Part shown: in pieces, positions 7,971-14,980 of the stretch
Layout of the letters: every line of letters begins with the position of its first letter
Numbering within the stretch: the first letter of the stretch is position 1
IMG/VR virus record: IMGVR_UViG_3300049733_000558
Coordinates: 1 to 22,774 of that record
DNA length: 22,774 nucleotides
Source: a virus
Direction: 5' to 3' (one strand)
Program-made: the position numbers and the translations under genes
Notes under the pieces: model-generated
The model's database searches: none
The model's input: the letters and a program-made list of their open reading frames with translations, nothing else
Told to the model about the DNA's origin: nothing

Positions 7971-8083
7971 TGCCCGATAGGGCATCGAGGTGCCAAGATT
8001 GACTGTCATTTATTTGTTCAATCTACGCGAGAGGGGAAGCCATGGAACAGATTACTACTGTGGGAATCGATCTGGCAAAGCGG
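7971..8083 (+). mobile_element. Fossil left end of an IS110-family insertion sequence
   Basis: The sequence from about 7985 through the ATG at 8042 and 14 codons reads like the start of an IS110-family DEDD transposase gene: GAGAGGGGAAGCC then MEQITTVGIDLAKR. Residues VGIDLAK hold the first catalytic Asp of the DEDD nuclease. After codon 14 (about 8083) the frame continues but no longer resembles a transposase, so the element was cut there. Upstream are a palindrome TGCCC-GATA-GGGCA (7971-7984), GATTGA...TCAATC arms (7997-8022) and a TTGACT (7999-8004) that could be the old promoter -35. IS110 elements lack ordinary terminal repeats, so the left boundary is uncertain. Confidence 0.7.
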
Positions 8084-8215
8084 ACGATCGCGCGCTTGCC
8101 TTCGAGCCCCAGATCCATCGCGTGGCCTCCTGTCTACGTCACGTGTTCCCGCGCGAACCCGGCGATGCGCTTGTACTCGTCCGAGAGCCGCTCGAGCTCG
8201 GCGCGGGTGATGTAG
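8042..8215 (+). pseudogene. Truncated IS110 transposase ORF (14 transposase codons, then unrelated sequence)
   Basis: An open frame of 57 codons runs from the ATG at 8042 to TAG at 8213-8215. Only the first 14 codons (MEQITTVGIDLAKR) resemble IS110 transposases. The rest reads through intergenic DNA into the antisense of the flavin monooxygenase C-terminus. A functional transposase would need over 300 residues and the remaining DEDD acids, so this is a remnant. AGAGGGGAAGCC before the ATG is a normal ribosome binding site. Confidence 0.65.
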
Positions 8216-9363
8216 CGATCTAGATCGTCGAACGGGACGTCGCCGACCAGCTCTTCCACCCGGCGAATGAGATAGTCCGGCGGATGTTCGCGGTTGGTGC
8301 GCACGACGCTGGCGGTGGGCGCCGAGCGCGCGGCCTCATAGGCGGCGAGTGCGGCCAGGGGGTCGCCGCCCGTGGCCAGGCTGTCGGCGAGAGCGCGCGC
8401 GTCGAGGATGGACTGGGCCGCGCCGTTGGAGCCGCGCGGGTACATCGGGTGCGCGGCGTCGCCCAGCAGGGTGACGCGGCCGAAGGTCCAGCGATCGATC
8501 GGGTCCCGGTCCACCATCGGGTACTCGAAGATGACGTCGGAGCGGCGCAGCAGGTCGGGGACATCGAGCCAGTCGAAGGTCCAGCCCGCGAACAGCGGGA
8601 GGAAATCCTCCAGGTGGCCCGGCTTGTTCCAGTCGTTGCGGTCGTAGCCGGGCTGGGCGACCTGCACGGTCCAGTTAATGAGCTGCCGCCCCTGGCCGTC
8701 CATGTCGTCGATGATCGGATAGATCACGAGGTTGCCGCGCTGGATGGACCCGACCCGCACGTAGCTGCGGCCGGTCAGGAAGGGCTTTGCGCGGGTGACT
8801 CCGCGCCACGTATTGATGCCGCCGAAGCAGAGCTCCTCGCCCGGGTAAAACTGGCGGCGAATCACCGAGTTCACCCCGTCGCAGGCGATGACGAGGTCGG
8901 CGGTGACGGACGCGCGCGGGGCGCTGGTCGCGGTCGATCGGAAATGCAAGGTCGCGTGCTGGTCACTCTGCTCGAGCCCCACGCACCGGTGATCGGTGAG
9001 GATCCTCCCCGCGCCGACCCGCTCCATCGCGGCGCGCCACAGGGTGAGATGCACCCGGCCGCGATGGATCCCCACCTCGGGAACCGGGTAGCCCGCGGCG
9101 CGGCCGCGCGGCTCCGAGAAGATGAGCTGGCCGAACCGGTTGAAGAAGCAGCTCTCGCGGTTCTCGATGCCCTGGGCCGCCAAGGCGTCCCCGAGCCCGA
9201 GCGCGGTCAGCTCGCGCATGCCGTGGGGGAGCAGGGTGATGCCCACGCCCAGCTCTCGCACCTCGGGGGCGCTCTCGTAGACGCGGCAGGCGATGCCGCG
9301 CTGATGCAGCGCGAGCGCGAGGGTAAGCCCGCCGATGCCGCCGCCGACGATCGCGATGTCCAT
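8134..9363 (-). CDS. Group A flavin-dependent monooxygenase (PhzS / salicylate hydroxylase-like)
   Basis: The 409-aa protein opens with MDIAIVGGGIGGLTLALAL, the GxGxxG FAD motif with Gly7, Gly9 and Gly12. It has the DG motif of aromatic hydroxylases (LVIACDGVNSVIRR, about residue 160) and the GD motif LLGDAAHPMYPRGSNGAAQS (about residue 300). These three fingerprints define single-component NAD(P)H-dependent hydroxylases that insert oxygen into aromatic substrates. The FGGINTWRGVTR segment resembles phenazine hydroxylase PhzS and relatives more than 4-hydroxybenzoate hydroxylase, but the substrate is not certain. It stands alone on the minus strand. The upstream Shine-Dalgarno sequence is weak (GGAG about 12 nt away). 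Confidence 0.82.
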   Translation of the reverse strand: MDIAIVGGGIGGLTLALALHQRGIACRVYESAPEVRELGVGITLLPHGMRELTALGLGDALAAQGIENRESCFFNRFGQLIFSEPRGRAAGYPVPEVGIHRGRVHLTLWRAAMERVGAGRILTDHRCVGLEQSDQHATLHFRSTATSAPRASVTADLVIACDGVNSVIRRQFYPGEELCFGGINTWRGVTRAKPFLTGRSYVRVGSIQRGNLVIYPIIDDMDGQGRQLINWTVQVAQPGYDRNDWNKPGHLEDFLPLFAGWTFDWLDVPDLLRRSDVIFEYPMVDRDPIDRWTFGRVTLLGDAAHPMYPRGSNGAAQSILDARALADSLATGGDPLAALAAYEAARSAPTASVVRTNREHPPDYLIRRVEELVGDVPFDDLDRYITRAELERLSDEYKRIAGFAREHVT

Positions 9364-9644
9364 GGGTCCGATCCGCTCCGGGGGAGCGGAGGGGTGGTGG
9401 CGCCTCGCCTTCGGAGAAACGCCATTTCCCCTCCCTCAACGGCACTCTATGCACCGCGCAGGGCATCGTCAATCGCGTGACAATTCATGCAATGCCGTGA
9501 AATGGATCAGGGTCGTACCAAAGTCGTGCCAAGCTCGGCAGGTCGCAAACGGGCAATCCGACGGACATCGCTGCTCCCCGGCGTTGACGGGGCCGGTGTC
9601 ATGCGGCAGAGTCAGTCGCGTCTCACCTGCCGAAGGATGCCGCC
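9364..9644. other. Intergenic region between monooxygenase and GH19 gene
   Basis: This 281-bp gap between divergent genes must hold both start regions. It contains the sequence CCAAAGTCGTGCCAAGCTCG (9518-9537), an imperfect copy of which (17 of 20 matches) lies at 10988-11007 on the far side of the next two genes. I see no further ORF. The plus-strand end carries GAAGGATGCCGCC before the ATG at 9645. Confidence 0.5.
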
Positions 9645-10349
9645 ATGACCTGGTCTCTGAATTCCGCGCAGCTGAAAGCGATCTTTCCCGCCGCCAAGTC
9701 AGAATACTTGGACAAGGTAGCCAAGGAACTTGGCACCAACCCGGCGGCCTATGGCCTGGACAGTGCGCTGCGGTGCGCGCACTTCTTTGCCCAGGTGAGG
9801 CAGGAATCCGGCGAGGCCCTGAAGCCCTACGTCGAGAGCCTCAACTACGCCCCGGCGGCGTTGATCGCGCATTTCGGCTACTACAAGCAACATCAAGCAG
9901 AGGCGGCGACGGACGGCTATGAAAAGAATGCGGCAGGGAAGATAGTTCGGCGCGCATTGGAGGAAAATATCGCCAACAAAGCCTATGGCGGGAGGGCCGA
10001 TCTGGGCAACACGGGCATCGCCAGCGGCGACGGCTGGAGCTTTCGCGGCCGCGGCTTTATCCAGGTTACCGGTCGCGCCAACTACGCCGAAGTCACCAGG
10101 CAATGCAAGCTGTTGTACCCCAATATGGACGTGGACTACGTGGCCAACCCCGACCTGATGGCGGCTTCCCCCGGCGCGGAGCGATCAGCGGTCGGGTACT
10201 GGATCATGAAAGGCCTGCACAAGATAGCGGACATGGGCGCCACGGGTGCCGACGTCGACCGCATCACGGCGGTGATCAACAAGCACACCGACAGTTACCC
10301 CGCGCGTCGCGCCAATTTCGTCATCGCCTTTAATGCGCTCATCAATTAG
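9645..10349 (+). CDS. GH19 chitinase-like endolysin / muramidase
   Basis: The 234-aa single-domain protein has no signal peptide. Motifs of the GH19 endolysin branch are clear: AHFFAQVRQESG with the likely catalytic acid Glu54, then YVESLNYAP with Glu64 in the position of the ENLNYSA motif, and RGRGFIQVTGRANYAE (about residues 130-145), which matches the family's GRGLIQLTGRxNY. Enzymes of this kind cleave peptidoglycan glycan strands. They occur as phage endolysins and as type VI secretion or contact-dependent effectors, both lacking signal peptides. No holin or spanin gene is adjacent. The downstream gene overlaps it by 17 nt and encodes an exported protein, which favours an effector/immunity reading. 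GAAGGA before the ATG supports this start. Confidence 0.85.
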   Translation: MTWSLNSAQLKAIFPAAKSEYLDKVAKELGTNPAAYGLDSALRCAHFFAQVRQESGEALKPYVESLNYAPAALIAHFGYYKQHQAEAATDGYEKNAAGKIVRRALEENIANKAYGGRADLGNTGIASGDGWSFRGRGFIQVTGRANYAEVTRQCKLLYPNMDVDYVANPDLMAASPGAERSAVGYWIMKGLHKIADMGATGADVDRITAVINKHTDSYPARRANFVIAFNALIN

Positions 10350-10908
10350 CCGCGCCCTGGCCGGCGCAGCGCTGGCCACCACCTGCGGCTTGACTGGTGC
10401 GGCCGACCTGGCGCCGGCGTCCGCCGCCCTGTGCAAACCTGAGCAGCGCGTGATCTTCCATTGCAGCCTGGGCGCCAAGTCAGTGTCGCTATGCGCCGAC
10501 GTGGCCGGCGATCACATCGTCGCGCTCGGTTACCGATACGGCGCTCCGGGCCGCATCGAGCTCTCGCAGAATGCTGCCGCCAACGGCGACCGGCGCTTCA
10601 AAGCAACGCAGTCGTCGGTGGCGCCTGGCGCCACGGTGCAGCAGGTATGGTTCACGCGCGGCGCATACACCTATCTGCTCAGCAAGTGCACCGGCGGCGC
10701 CTGCCCGAACGACGCAGGGCTGGCAGTGCTGCGCGGTGGCAAGGTAGTTTCCCGTCAACGGTGCCTGCGCAGCGCCGACGACCGGGCCTGGTTTGCGCCT
10801 GAACTGGCACGCTTCGGCGACGACGCGGCGAGCAGCCAGTCGATGACCGAACGACTCGTGTTCGAAGACGTGGACAACGGCGTCGAGCGCCTATATCCGG
10901 TGCGCTGA
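10333..10908 (+). CDS. Small exported cysteine-containing protein, candidate immunity protein to the GH19 enzyme
   Basis: The 191-aa protein has an N-terminal signal peptide (SRALAGAALATTCGLTGAAD, likely cut after an ASA motif near residue 31). The mature part has paired cysteines (CKPEQRVIFHCSLG, VSLC, LLSKCTGGACPN, SRQRC) and YRYG-type beta-strand patterns. The start overlaps the last 17 nt of the GH19 gene and has no own Shine-Dalgarno sequence, implying translational coupling. I recall similar unnamed periplasmic proteins beside GH19 genes, but cannot verify that here. A periplasmic inhibitor protecting against the neighbouring muramidase is an inference from layout, not from a recognised domain. 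It ends at 10908, and a hairpin follows at 10955-10985. Confidence 0.7.
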   Translation: MRSSISRALAGAALATTCGLTGAADLAPASAALCKPEQRVIFHCSLGAKSVSLCADVAGDHIVALGYRYGAPGRIELSQNAAANGDRRFKATQSSVAPGATVQQVWFTRGAYTYLLSKCTGGACPNDAGLAVLRGGKVVSRQRCLRSADDRAWFAPELARFGDDAASSQSMTERLVFEDVDNGVERLYPVR

Positions 10909-11531
10909 ATTCTTTCGCACCGGCAGCAAGCTCAATGTTTCTTCGATTACTTGGCCTTCTCGCACATGTCTTTTTTGTGAGAAGGTGCCAGGGTCGTGCC
11001 AGGCTCGAGCGTAGCCCTTAAAACTTCTGGGGCCGACTTCTCCTCGGGCTCGACGGGATTTTCTTCGGAGCGTGACCTTTAACGGAACGGACTGTAGGCA
11101 CGTTCAAAATATCCCGCCCTGAAGCCGGCACTGTATTCGTCGTTAACCACGCGCCGCAAGGTCGAAATAGCTTCGCCTCGCTTGCGGCAGGCGGTGCCGT
11201 CCAGCACGCCTATAGCGTATGTCGATGAGGCCGGCGTAGGGCTCAGGGTGCGGGAGCACGCCTTACTGGTACTCATCGATTCTGTCAGTCTCTTTGTTGC
11301 CTGGCGCGGAGCGCCCAGGGCCTGAATGGGGACTGGGCCATCGCCGAGCGCCGGGAATAGTCCCTGACGAGAGAAGTTCATTAGGGGCCACCACTAACCG
11401 TGCTTTTTGTTGCTACTCATCCATGGGGGCTGGATCGGATAAGTGGCATGATGGCGCGTGCTCGAAGGCATCGCTAGTCGTTGAGCTCCCTAGAGGCCGG
11501 AAAAAAAGTATCGTTTTGATAGAGATCCTAG
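10909..11531. other. Gene-poor region downstream of the GH19 pair
   Basis: I find no convincing gene. A hairpin CCTTCTCGCA...TGTGAGAAGG (10955-10985) follows the GH19 pair, but its T-run lies in the loop, so it is only a weak terminator candidate. A copy of the 20-bp repeat seen at 9518 lies at 10988-11007. An open frame at 11079-11381 on the minus strand (100 codons) has no recognisable motif and no good ribosome binding site; its last 45 codons look somewhat protein-like. Confidence 0.5.
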
Positions 11532-12050
11532 CTGCGCAAGTTACCCGAAGCCCAGACCGCGCTCGCGTTGCTTGGGCTTGGGGCTTGCCGCCTCTGCTGG
11601 AGCCGCCGCAGGAAACAGCTAGAACCACAGAAGAGTGCGTGGTGCTCCAGCCCAAGCGTCCGAGACCTCGGCGTCCCGACGTTGGAGAAGATCGCATTCG
11701 ACGGCAACGCACTGATTGGGGCCGCGACCACTATCCAGACCCTCTCGCCCACCTGGAACGCGATGTCCTACGACCAAGACAGCGGCACCATGTATTTCGT
11801 CCGAGACCTCGGCGTCCCGACTTTGGAGAAGATCGCATTCGACGGCAACGCCCTGATCGGGGCCGCGACCACCATCCAGACGCTCTCGCCCACCTGGGAC
11901 GCGATGTCGCTGGTCTATGAACCAAGTACCGAGCCTGTGCCTGCACCCGCCGCGCCGGCATTGGCGTTGATCGCCATAGGCCTTGCTGGGTTGGCCTGGA
12001 GCCGTCGAGTATCCACCAAGCGCGCTTTAGTGCACCCCGCTGCGTATTAG
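11532..12050 (+). pseudogene. Decayed PEP-CTERM-type exported protein with repeated beta-propeller-like unit
   Basis: The frame is open from 11532 to TAG at 12048-12050, but no credible start with ribosome binding site exists. The frame first reads LPEAQTALALLGLG...WSRRRK, which looks like a degraded PEP-CTERM tail. It then has two 47-residue repeats (VRDLGVPTLEKIAFDGN, ...TIQTLSPTW, ...YDQDSGTMYF) and ends with PVPAPAAPALALIAIGLAGL followed by AWSRR, a sorting tail of proline-rich motif, hydrophobic helix and arginines. In intact proteins such tails are recognised by exosortase at the inner membrane. The second tail carries VPAPA rather than VPEPA. I read this as fused or collapsed remnants of one or two surface-protein genes; a small expressed protein cannot be excluded. 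Confidence 0.55.
11658..11909 (+). repeat. Tandem duplication, 141-bp period, about 111 bp well conserved
   Basis: The blocks 11658-11768 and 11799-11909 differ at about 6 of 111 positions by eye, with a 30-bp linker after the first. The period of 141 bp is 47 codons, so the duplication keeps the reading frame of the PEP-CTERM-like remnant. Most differences leave the protein unchanged, which suggests either a recent duplication or past selection on the protein. Confidence 0.85.
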
Positions 12051-12497
12051 AAGTTCTGGCGCCACGGATTTCGTTTACGGATGCCGCATGCCGCATGCCG
12101 GTCGAAGCGGCGGAGGGCAAAGGGCAGGGTAAGGGCGCAGTGTTTAGTTGGGGCAGTTCCACACGCCCCGAGAAATGTCGAGTTCGATTCCGATCCCCGC
12201 CAGCTTCCGGGCTCGCGGCGCTGACCTGATCTCGCGCTGATCCCTCCTAGTGGCCTGAGTGTCACATGCTGCGCGCTCGCGTGTTGTTGGAATGACTCCT
12301 TCCGCGTGGGCGCTGCGGATGGTGATGGATGAAGATTGGATGAAGCTGCGCGAACCCGGCCCGGCCCCGTGCAGGAATTGACTGCGGTTGCGTGGTAGCC
12401 AGATGAGACACGCGGGAGAGTTCGAACCGCCCCCGCGTGTTACGAAGTGATCGGTTAGAGTCGTGGGGATCAGCAATCCCATGCACGGCCCCTGCAC
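12051..12497. other. Gene-poor region before the attachment site
   Basis: I see no supported gene in these 447 bp. Two open frames on the minus strand (12144-12497 and 12262-12486) lack motifs and ribosome binding sites. A GGTTCGAA sequence on the minus strand near 12420 recalls a tRNA T-loop, but its flanks do not form the stem and no cloverleaf can be drawn. Confidence 0.45.
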
Positions 12498-12528
12498 AAA
12501 AAAATTAGGGATCCCGAAGGATCCCTAA
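12498..12528 (-). terminator. Intrinsic terminator downstream of tRNA-Asn on the chromosomal side
   Basis: On the minus strand the stem TTAGGGATCC / GGATCCCTAA closes a TTCG tetraloop (12505-12528) and is followed by seven T residues (12504-12498). The 10-bp perfect stem, stable tetraloop and U-tract make this a textbook intrinsic terminator. It lies 13 bp beyond the CCA end of the tRNA-Asn fragment, so it was presumably the terminator of the original tRNA gene. Confidence 0.9.
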
Positions 12529-12541
12529 CTCTTTTCTTATG

Positions 12542-12586
12542 TGGCTCCCCGAGCTGGGCTCGAACCAGCGACCTGCGGATTAACAG
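12542..12586 (-). other. Attachment-site core: 3' 45 nt of tRNA-Asn(GUU)
   Basis: Read on the minus strand the segment begins CTGTTAATCCGC (anticodon loop with GTT, then the 3' anticodon stem), continues with the T-arm GCTGG-TTCGAGC-CCAGC, then acceptor strand TCGGGGA, discriminator G and CCA. This is the 3' half of a tRNA-Asn. The 5' neighbour (GTAACGGAGGGGC) cannot pair with TCCGC and does not form a D-arm, so no complete tRNA is present. A tRNA 3' fragment starting at the anticodon loop is the usual crossover segment left by a tyrosine integrase. The chromosome lies to the left (terminator) and the element to the right. The rebuilt full tRNA should lie at the other end, beyond the window. 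Confidence 0.85.
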
Positions 12587-12663
12587 GCCCCTCCGTTACT
12601 CCTGCCCACAATCGTACGACACCCGACAACAACAGGCAAACGGCCGGTTACAGGGGAAGGGCC

Positions 12664-12939
12664 TTAGTGCTTCGGGCTTCCTCGGCCGCGATGATCCGGG
12701 ACGCCCTCAATGCGCTTGATCATGCCCTCGAGGAGAAGCGCACCAAATTCCTGACCGCTCTCACGATAGCCTGCCGCGGCCTTCCGGGAGAAGTTCAAGA
12801 ACTCCTCCTGGCTTAGATTCCCGGCGGCGCAAGCGATGAGACCGATCACCGTCATTGCATCCATCATCCCCGAGGCGACCTTGTTCATTTCGCCACGCAG
12901 GGCGAGCAGGATCTCTTGTTTAAGCTCACCGTCACTCAT
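12664..12939 (-). CDS. Hypothetical phage protein (91 aa), last gene of the element
   Basis: The 91-aa protein reads MSDGELKQEILLALRGEMNK at the start. It has an alanine/methionine-rich hydrophobic stretch (MMDAMTVIGLIACAAG) and a second helix-like half. It follows the tape measure gene after 26 bp in the same direction and is the last frame before the att core. I do not recognise the family. Its position suggests a small tail or lysis-related accessory, but nothing in the sequence proves either. The Shine-Dalgarno sequence is weak (GTGGGCTG directly before ATG). Confidence 0.55.
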   Translation of the reverse strand: MSDGELKQEILLALRGEMNKVASGMMDAMTVIGLIACAAGNLSQEEFLNFSRKAAAGYRESGQEFGALLLEGMIKRIEGVPDHRGRGSPKH

Positions 12940-12965
12940 CAGCCCACGCTAACCGGTGATCCACT

Positions 12966-14969
12966 TCAGCCCCGAACAAGATCGCGTAGCGCGCCGCCGC
13001 GCCCGATCTGGTCGCCAACCGCAGCAACCGCTCGACGCTCGATTGAGCCATGAAGCGACAGTATCAATCCCTCGAGGCGCGCCAGACCGGCAGCGTCAGC
13101 GCCGCGGGCGTCGATGTAGTAGCTATTTCCGCTTCTTGGAAGGATGCTTCCGCTCTCCCGCGGTACGAAGAGCTCGGGGCCGCGCTCCCCGACCAGGTAG
13201 GGGCGCCCACCAGTCACCGGCCCGCCGCCGGCGCGCCCCGGCACCAGGTGCGACACGCTGGACGCGCCACCGAAGAGATTCGAGAGCCCGCCAGCGAACA
13301 AGCCACTGAAGAAATTCCCGAACGGCTCGGTCACCGTCTTGCGCACGAGAATACGGGCGAGGTCCTGGGCAAGACCTTGCATCACGTCGCGGAGTTTCTT
13401 GCCGCCAACGACCGCGTCCTCGAACATGGATGAGAAGGTCAATCCCAGCTCACGCGCCAGGTCGTTCGTCTCCTTCACCTCTTGCTTCAGGCCCTGGGCA
13501 GCCTCGATCTTTTCCTGGATGAGGAACCGCGCTTCGTTGGCCTGTTCCGACGTGATGCGCCCCTTTTCGAGCAGCTCGTCCACCTCCTCGAGCTCCTTCC
13601 GGTATTTCTGGATGGGGTCGATCAGGTCGACGTGCTTATCGCGCAGCTTGCTGAGCCGATCGACCTCAGCGCGCTCGCGAGCGAGCAGCCCCTCGCGCAC
13701 CTCGTCCTCGGTCTTCTGACGTTCCTTTTCCTCGATCGCCAGCGACTTCTTGAGGTCAAGCTCGGTCAACAGTTGCAGAGCACGCTTCTGCGCTTCCTTC
13801 GACAAGTCGTCGTAATGACCGAGCTGTATCCCGGCGAGAAATTCTTCCGCCTTGCTCAGGTCTCCGACTTTGATGATCTCCTGCTCGAGCTGCTTGATCA
13901 GGTTGTCGCCGCGGTTGTTCCCTTTGCCCGCCGACGGCTTCGGCTTGAAGTCGATATCCGGCTTCTTCTCGGGGCCGAGGTCCTTCGCGTCGAGCCGGCC
14001 GCGCGCGCCCTGCGTGAGCGCCAGCGCCGCCTGCCGCTGCTGGAATTTCAGGAACTCGAGGCGCTTCTTTTCCGCCTCGATCTCCGCCTCGACCAGCGGC
14101 AGCCACCCGGTGCGGCCCTGCGCGACGAACTGCTCGCGCTTCTGGCGCAGGCCGTCGATCGTGTCCCCGACCGACTTGATGTTGCCGGCCAGGCTGCGGA
14201 ACGGGTTGATCGTCCCGAACAGCGCCAGCGCTTCCCCGAAGCTCCCGGCGACGCGCCGCCCTTCGTTGAACTCCTCGATCAACTTCTGAAGCCCGGGCAC
14301 CAGGCCGCGCAGAAAGGCGTTGCTGGCCTCGGTAGCTTCGTTGGTGAGGCGCCGGATCGACTTCTGCAGCTCCTCGGCCGCGGCCGCCTGCTCGGCGGTG
14401 ACCTTCGCCGTGATGCCGGTCTCGGTGGCGAGGTCCTTCAGGAATGGCAGCGCCTGGGCCGCGCTCTTGCCGGTCAGGGCGAGGATGGCGGCCGACTTGC
14501 CGCCGCTGTCGGCGAACTTCGTGAGCTCGGTCGCGACGCGGCGCATCGCCTCCGCCGGGTCGAGCGCGCGGAGCTCCTCCGCGGAGAGTCCGATCGCTTC
14601 CAGCGCGCGGTTGGCGCCCTTCGCCTCCTCGTCGGTCTCGTGCAGCGCCTTGTTGAGCTTGACGAGGAAGGACTCGACGACGCCGATGTCGGTGCCCGAG
14701 ATCCGCGCGACCTGCTGCAGCTTCGAGAGCTCCTCGACGCTGGCGCCGGTCACCTCCGAGAGGTCGTCGAGCTTGGCGGCCGCGTCGATCGCGTTCGAGC
14801 CGAGCGCGACGAGCCCGCCCACCGACAGCCCCACCCCGATGCCGGCCAGGGCGCCCTTGAGGCGCAGGCTGCTCGACTCGACTGTGTCGATCGAGCGCTC
14901 GATCTCATTGAAAGCCTGTTTCGTGCGGTTGACCGCAGAGATCTCGATCGTTGCCTTGCCTTGTGCCAT
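12966..14969 (-). CDS. Phage tail tape measure protein
   Basis: The protein is 667 aa from the ATG at 14969 (MAQGKATIEISAVNRTKQAF), chosen because AGAGGAAACCTG precedes it; an upstream extension would overlap the tail assembly gene. The N-terminus has the coiled-coil and glycine-rich hydrophobic pattern of tape measure proteins (GALAGIGVGLSVGGLVALGS). The middle is rich in charged coiled coil (about residues 370-520). The C-terminus carries the family hallmark GGPVTGGRPYLVGERGPELF. Such proteins set siphovirus tail length and span the tail tube. At about 670 residues it would specify a fairly short tail (roughly 100 nm by the usual 1.5 angstrom per residue rule). No tail tube, chaperone or terminator gene accompanies it. 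Confidence 0.9.
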   Translation of the reverse strand: MAQGKATIEISAVNRTKQAFNEIERSIDTVESSSLRLKGALAGIGVGLSVGGLVALGSNAIDAAAKLDDLSEVTGASVEELSKLQQVARISGTDIGVVESFLVKLNKALHETDEEAKGANRALEAIGLSAEELRALDPAEAMRRVATELTKFADSGGKSAAILALTGKSAAQALPFLKDLATETGITAKVTAEQAAAAEELQKSIRRLTNEATEASNAFLRGLVPGLQKLIEEFNEGRRVAGSFGEALALFGTINPFRSLAGNIKSVGDTIDGLRQKREQFVAQGRTGWLPLVEAEIEAEKKRLEFLKFQQRQAALALTQGARGRLDAKDLGPEKKPDIDFKPKPSAGKGNNRGDNLIKQLEQEIIKVGDLSKAEEFLAGIQLGHYDDLSKEAQKRALQLLTELDLKKSLAIEEKERQKTEDEVREGLLARERAEVDRLSKLRDKHVDLIDPIQKYRKELEEVDELLEKGRITSEQANEARFLIQEKIEAAQGLKQEVKETNDLARELGLTFSSMFEDAVVGGKKLRDVMQGLAQDLARILVRKTVTEPFGNFFSGLFAGGLSNLFGGASSVSHLVPGRAGGGPVTGGRPYLVGERGPELFVPRESGSILPRSGNSYYIDARGADAAGLARLEGLILSLHGSIERRAVAAVGDQIGRGGALRDLVRG

Positions 14970-14980
14970 CAGGTTTCCTC

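Noticed and set aside
6636-8210. 524-codon plus-strand frame antisense to the second radical SAM gene
   Set aside because: Same reasoning: the true gene has an ideal AGGAGG and conserved cysteines. This frame also runs through the IS110 remnant in the wrong frame.
10955-10985. Intrinsic terminator after the GH19 pair
   Set aside because: The hairpin is good (10-bp arms with one mismatch) but the T-run is in the loop, not after the stem, so it is not listed as a terminator.
11079-11381. 100-codon minus-strand frame
   Set aside because: No motif, no good ribosome binding site and an isolated position. The last 45 codons look faintly protein-like but not enough to call a gene.
11658-11909. CRISPR-like direct repeat
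   Set aside because: Only two units, 141-bp period, and most of the unit is conserved; this is a coding duplication, not repeat-spacer structure. No cas genes are present.
12410-12440. tRNA-like T-loop sequence GGTTCGAA on the minus strand
   Set aside because: The flanking bases do not pair into a T-stem and no acceptor or anticodon arm can be drawn.
12541-12620. Complete tRNA-Asn gene
   Set aside because: Only the anticodon loop to the CCA end is present; the sequence 5' of it cannot form the anticodon stem, D-arm or acceptor strand.
12541-12816. Plus-strand frame reading MAPRAGLEPATCGLTGPSVT
   Set aside because: A well-known spurious translation of the antisense of tRNA 3' ends; it overlaps the tRNA-Asn fragment and a minus-strand gene.
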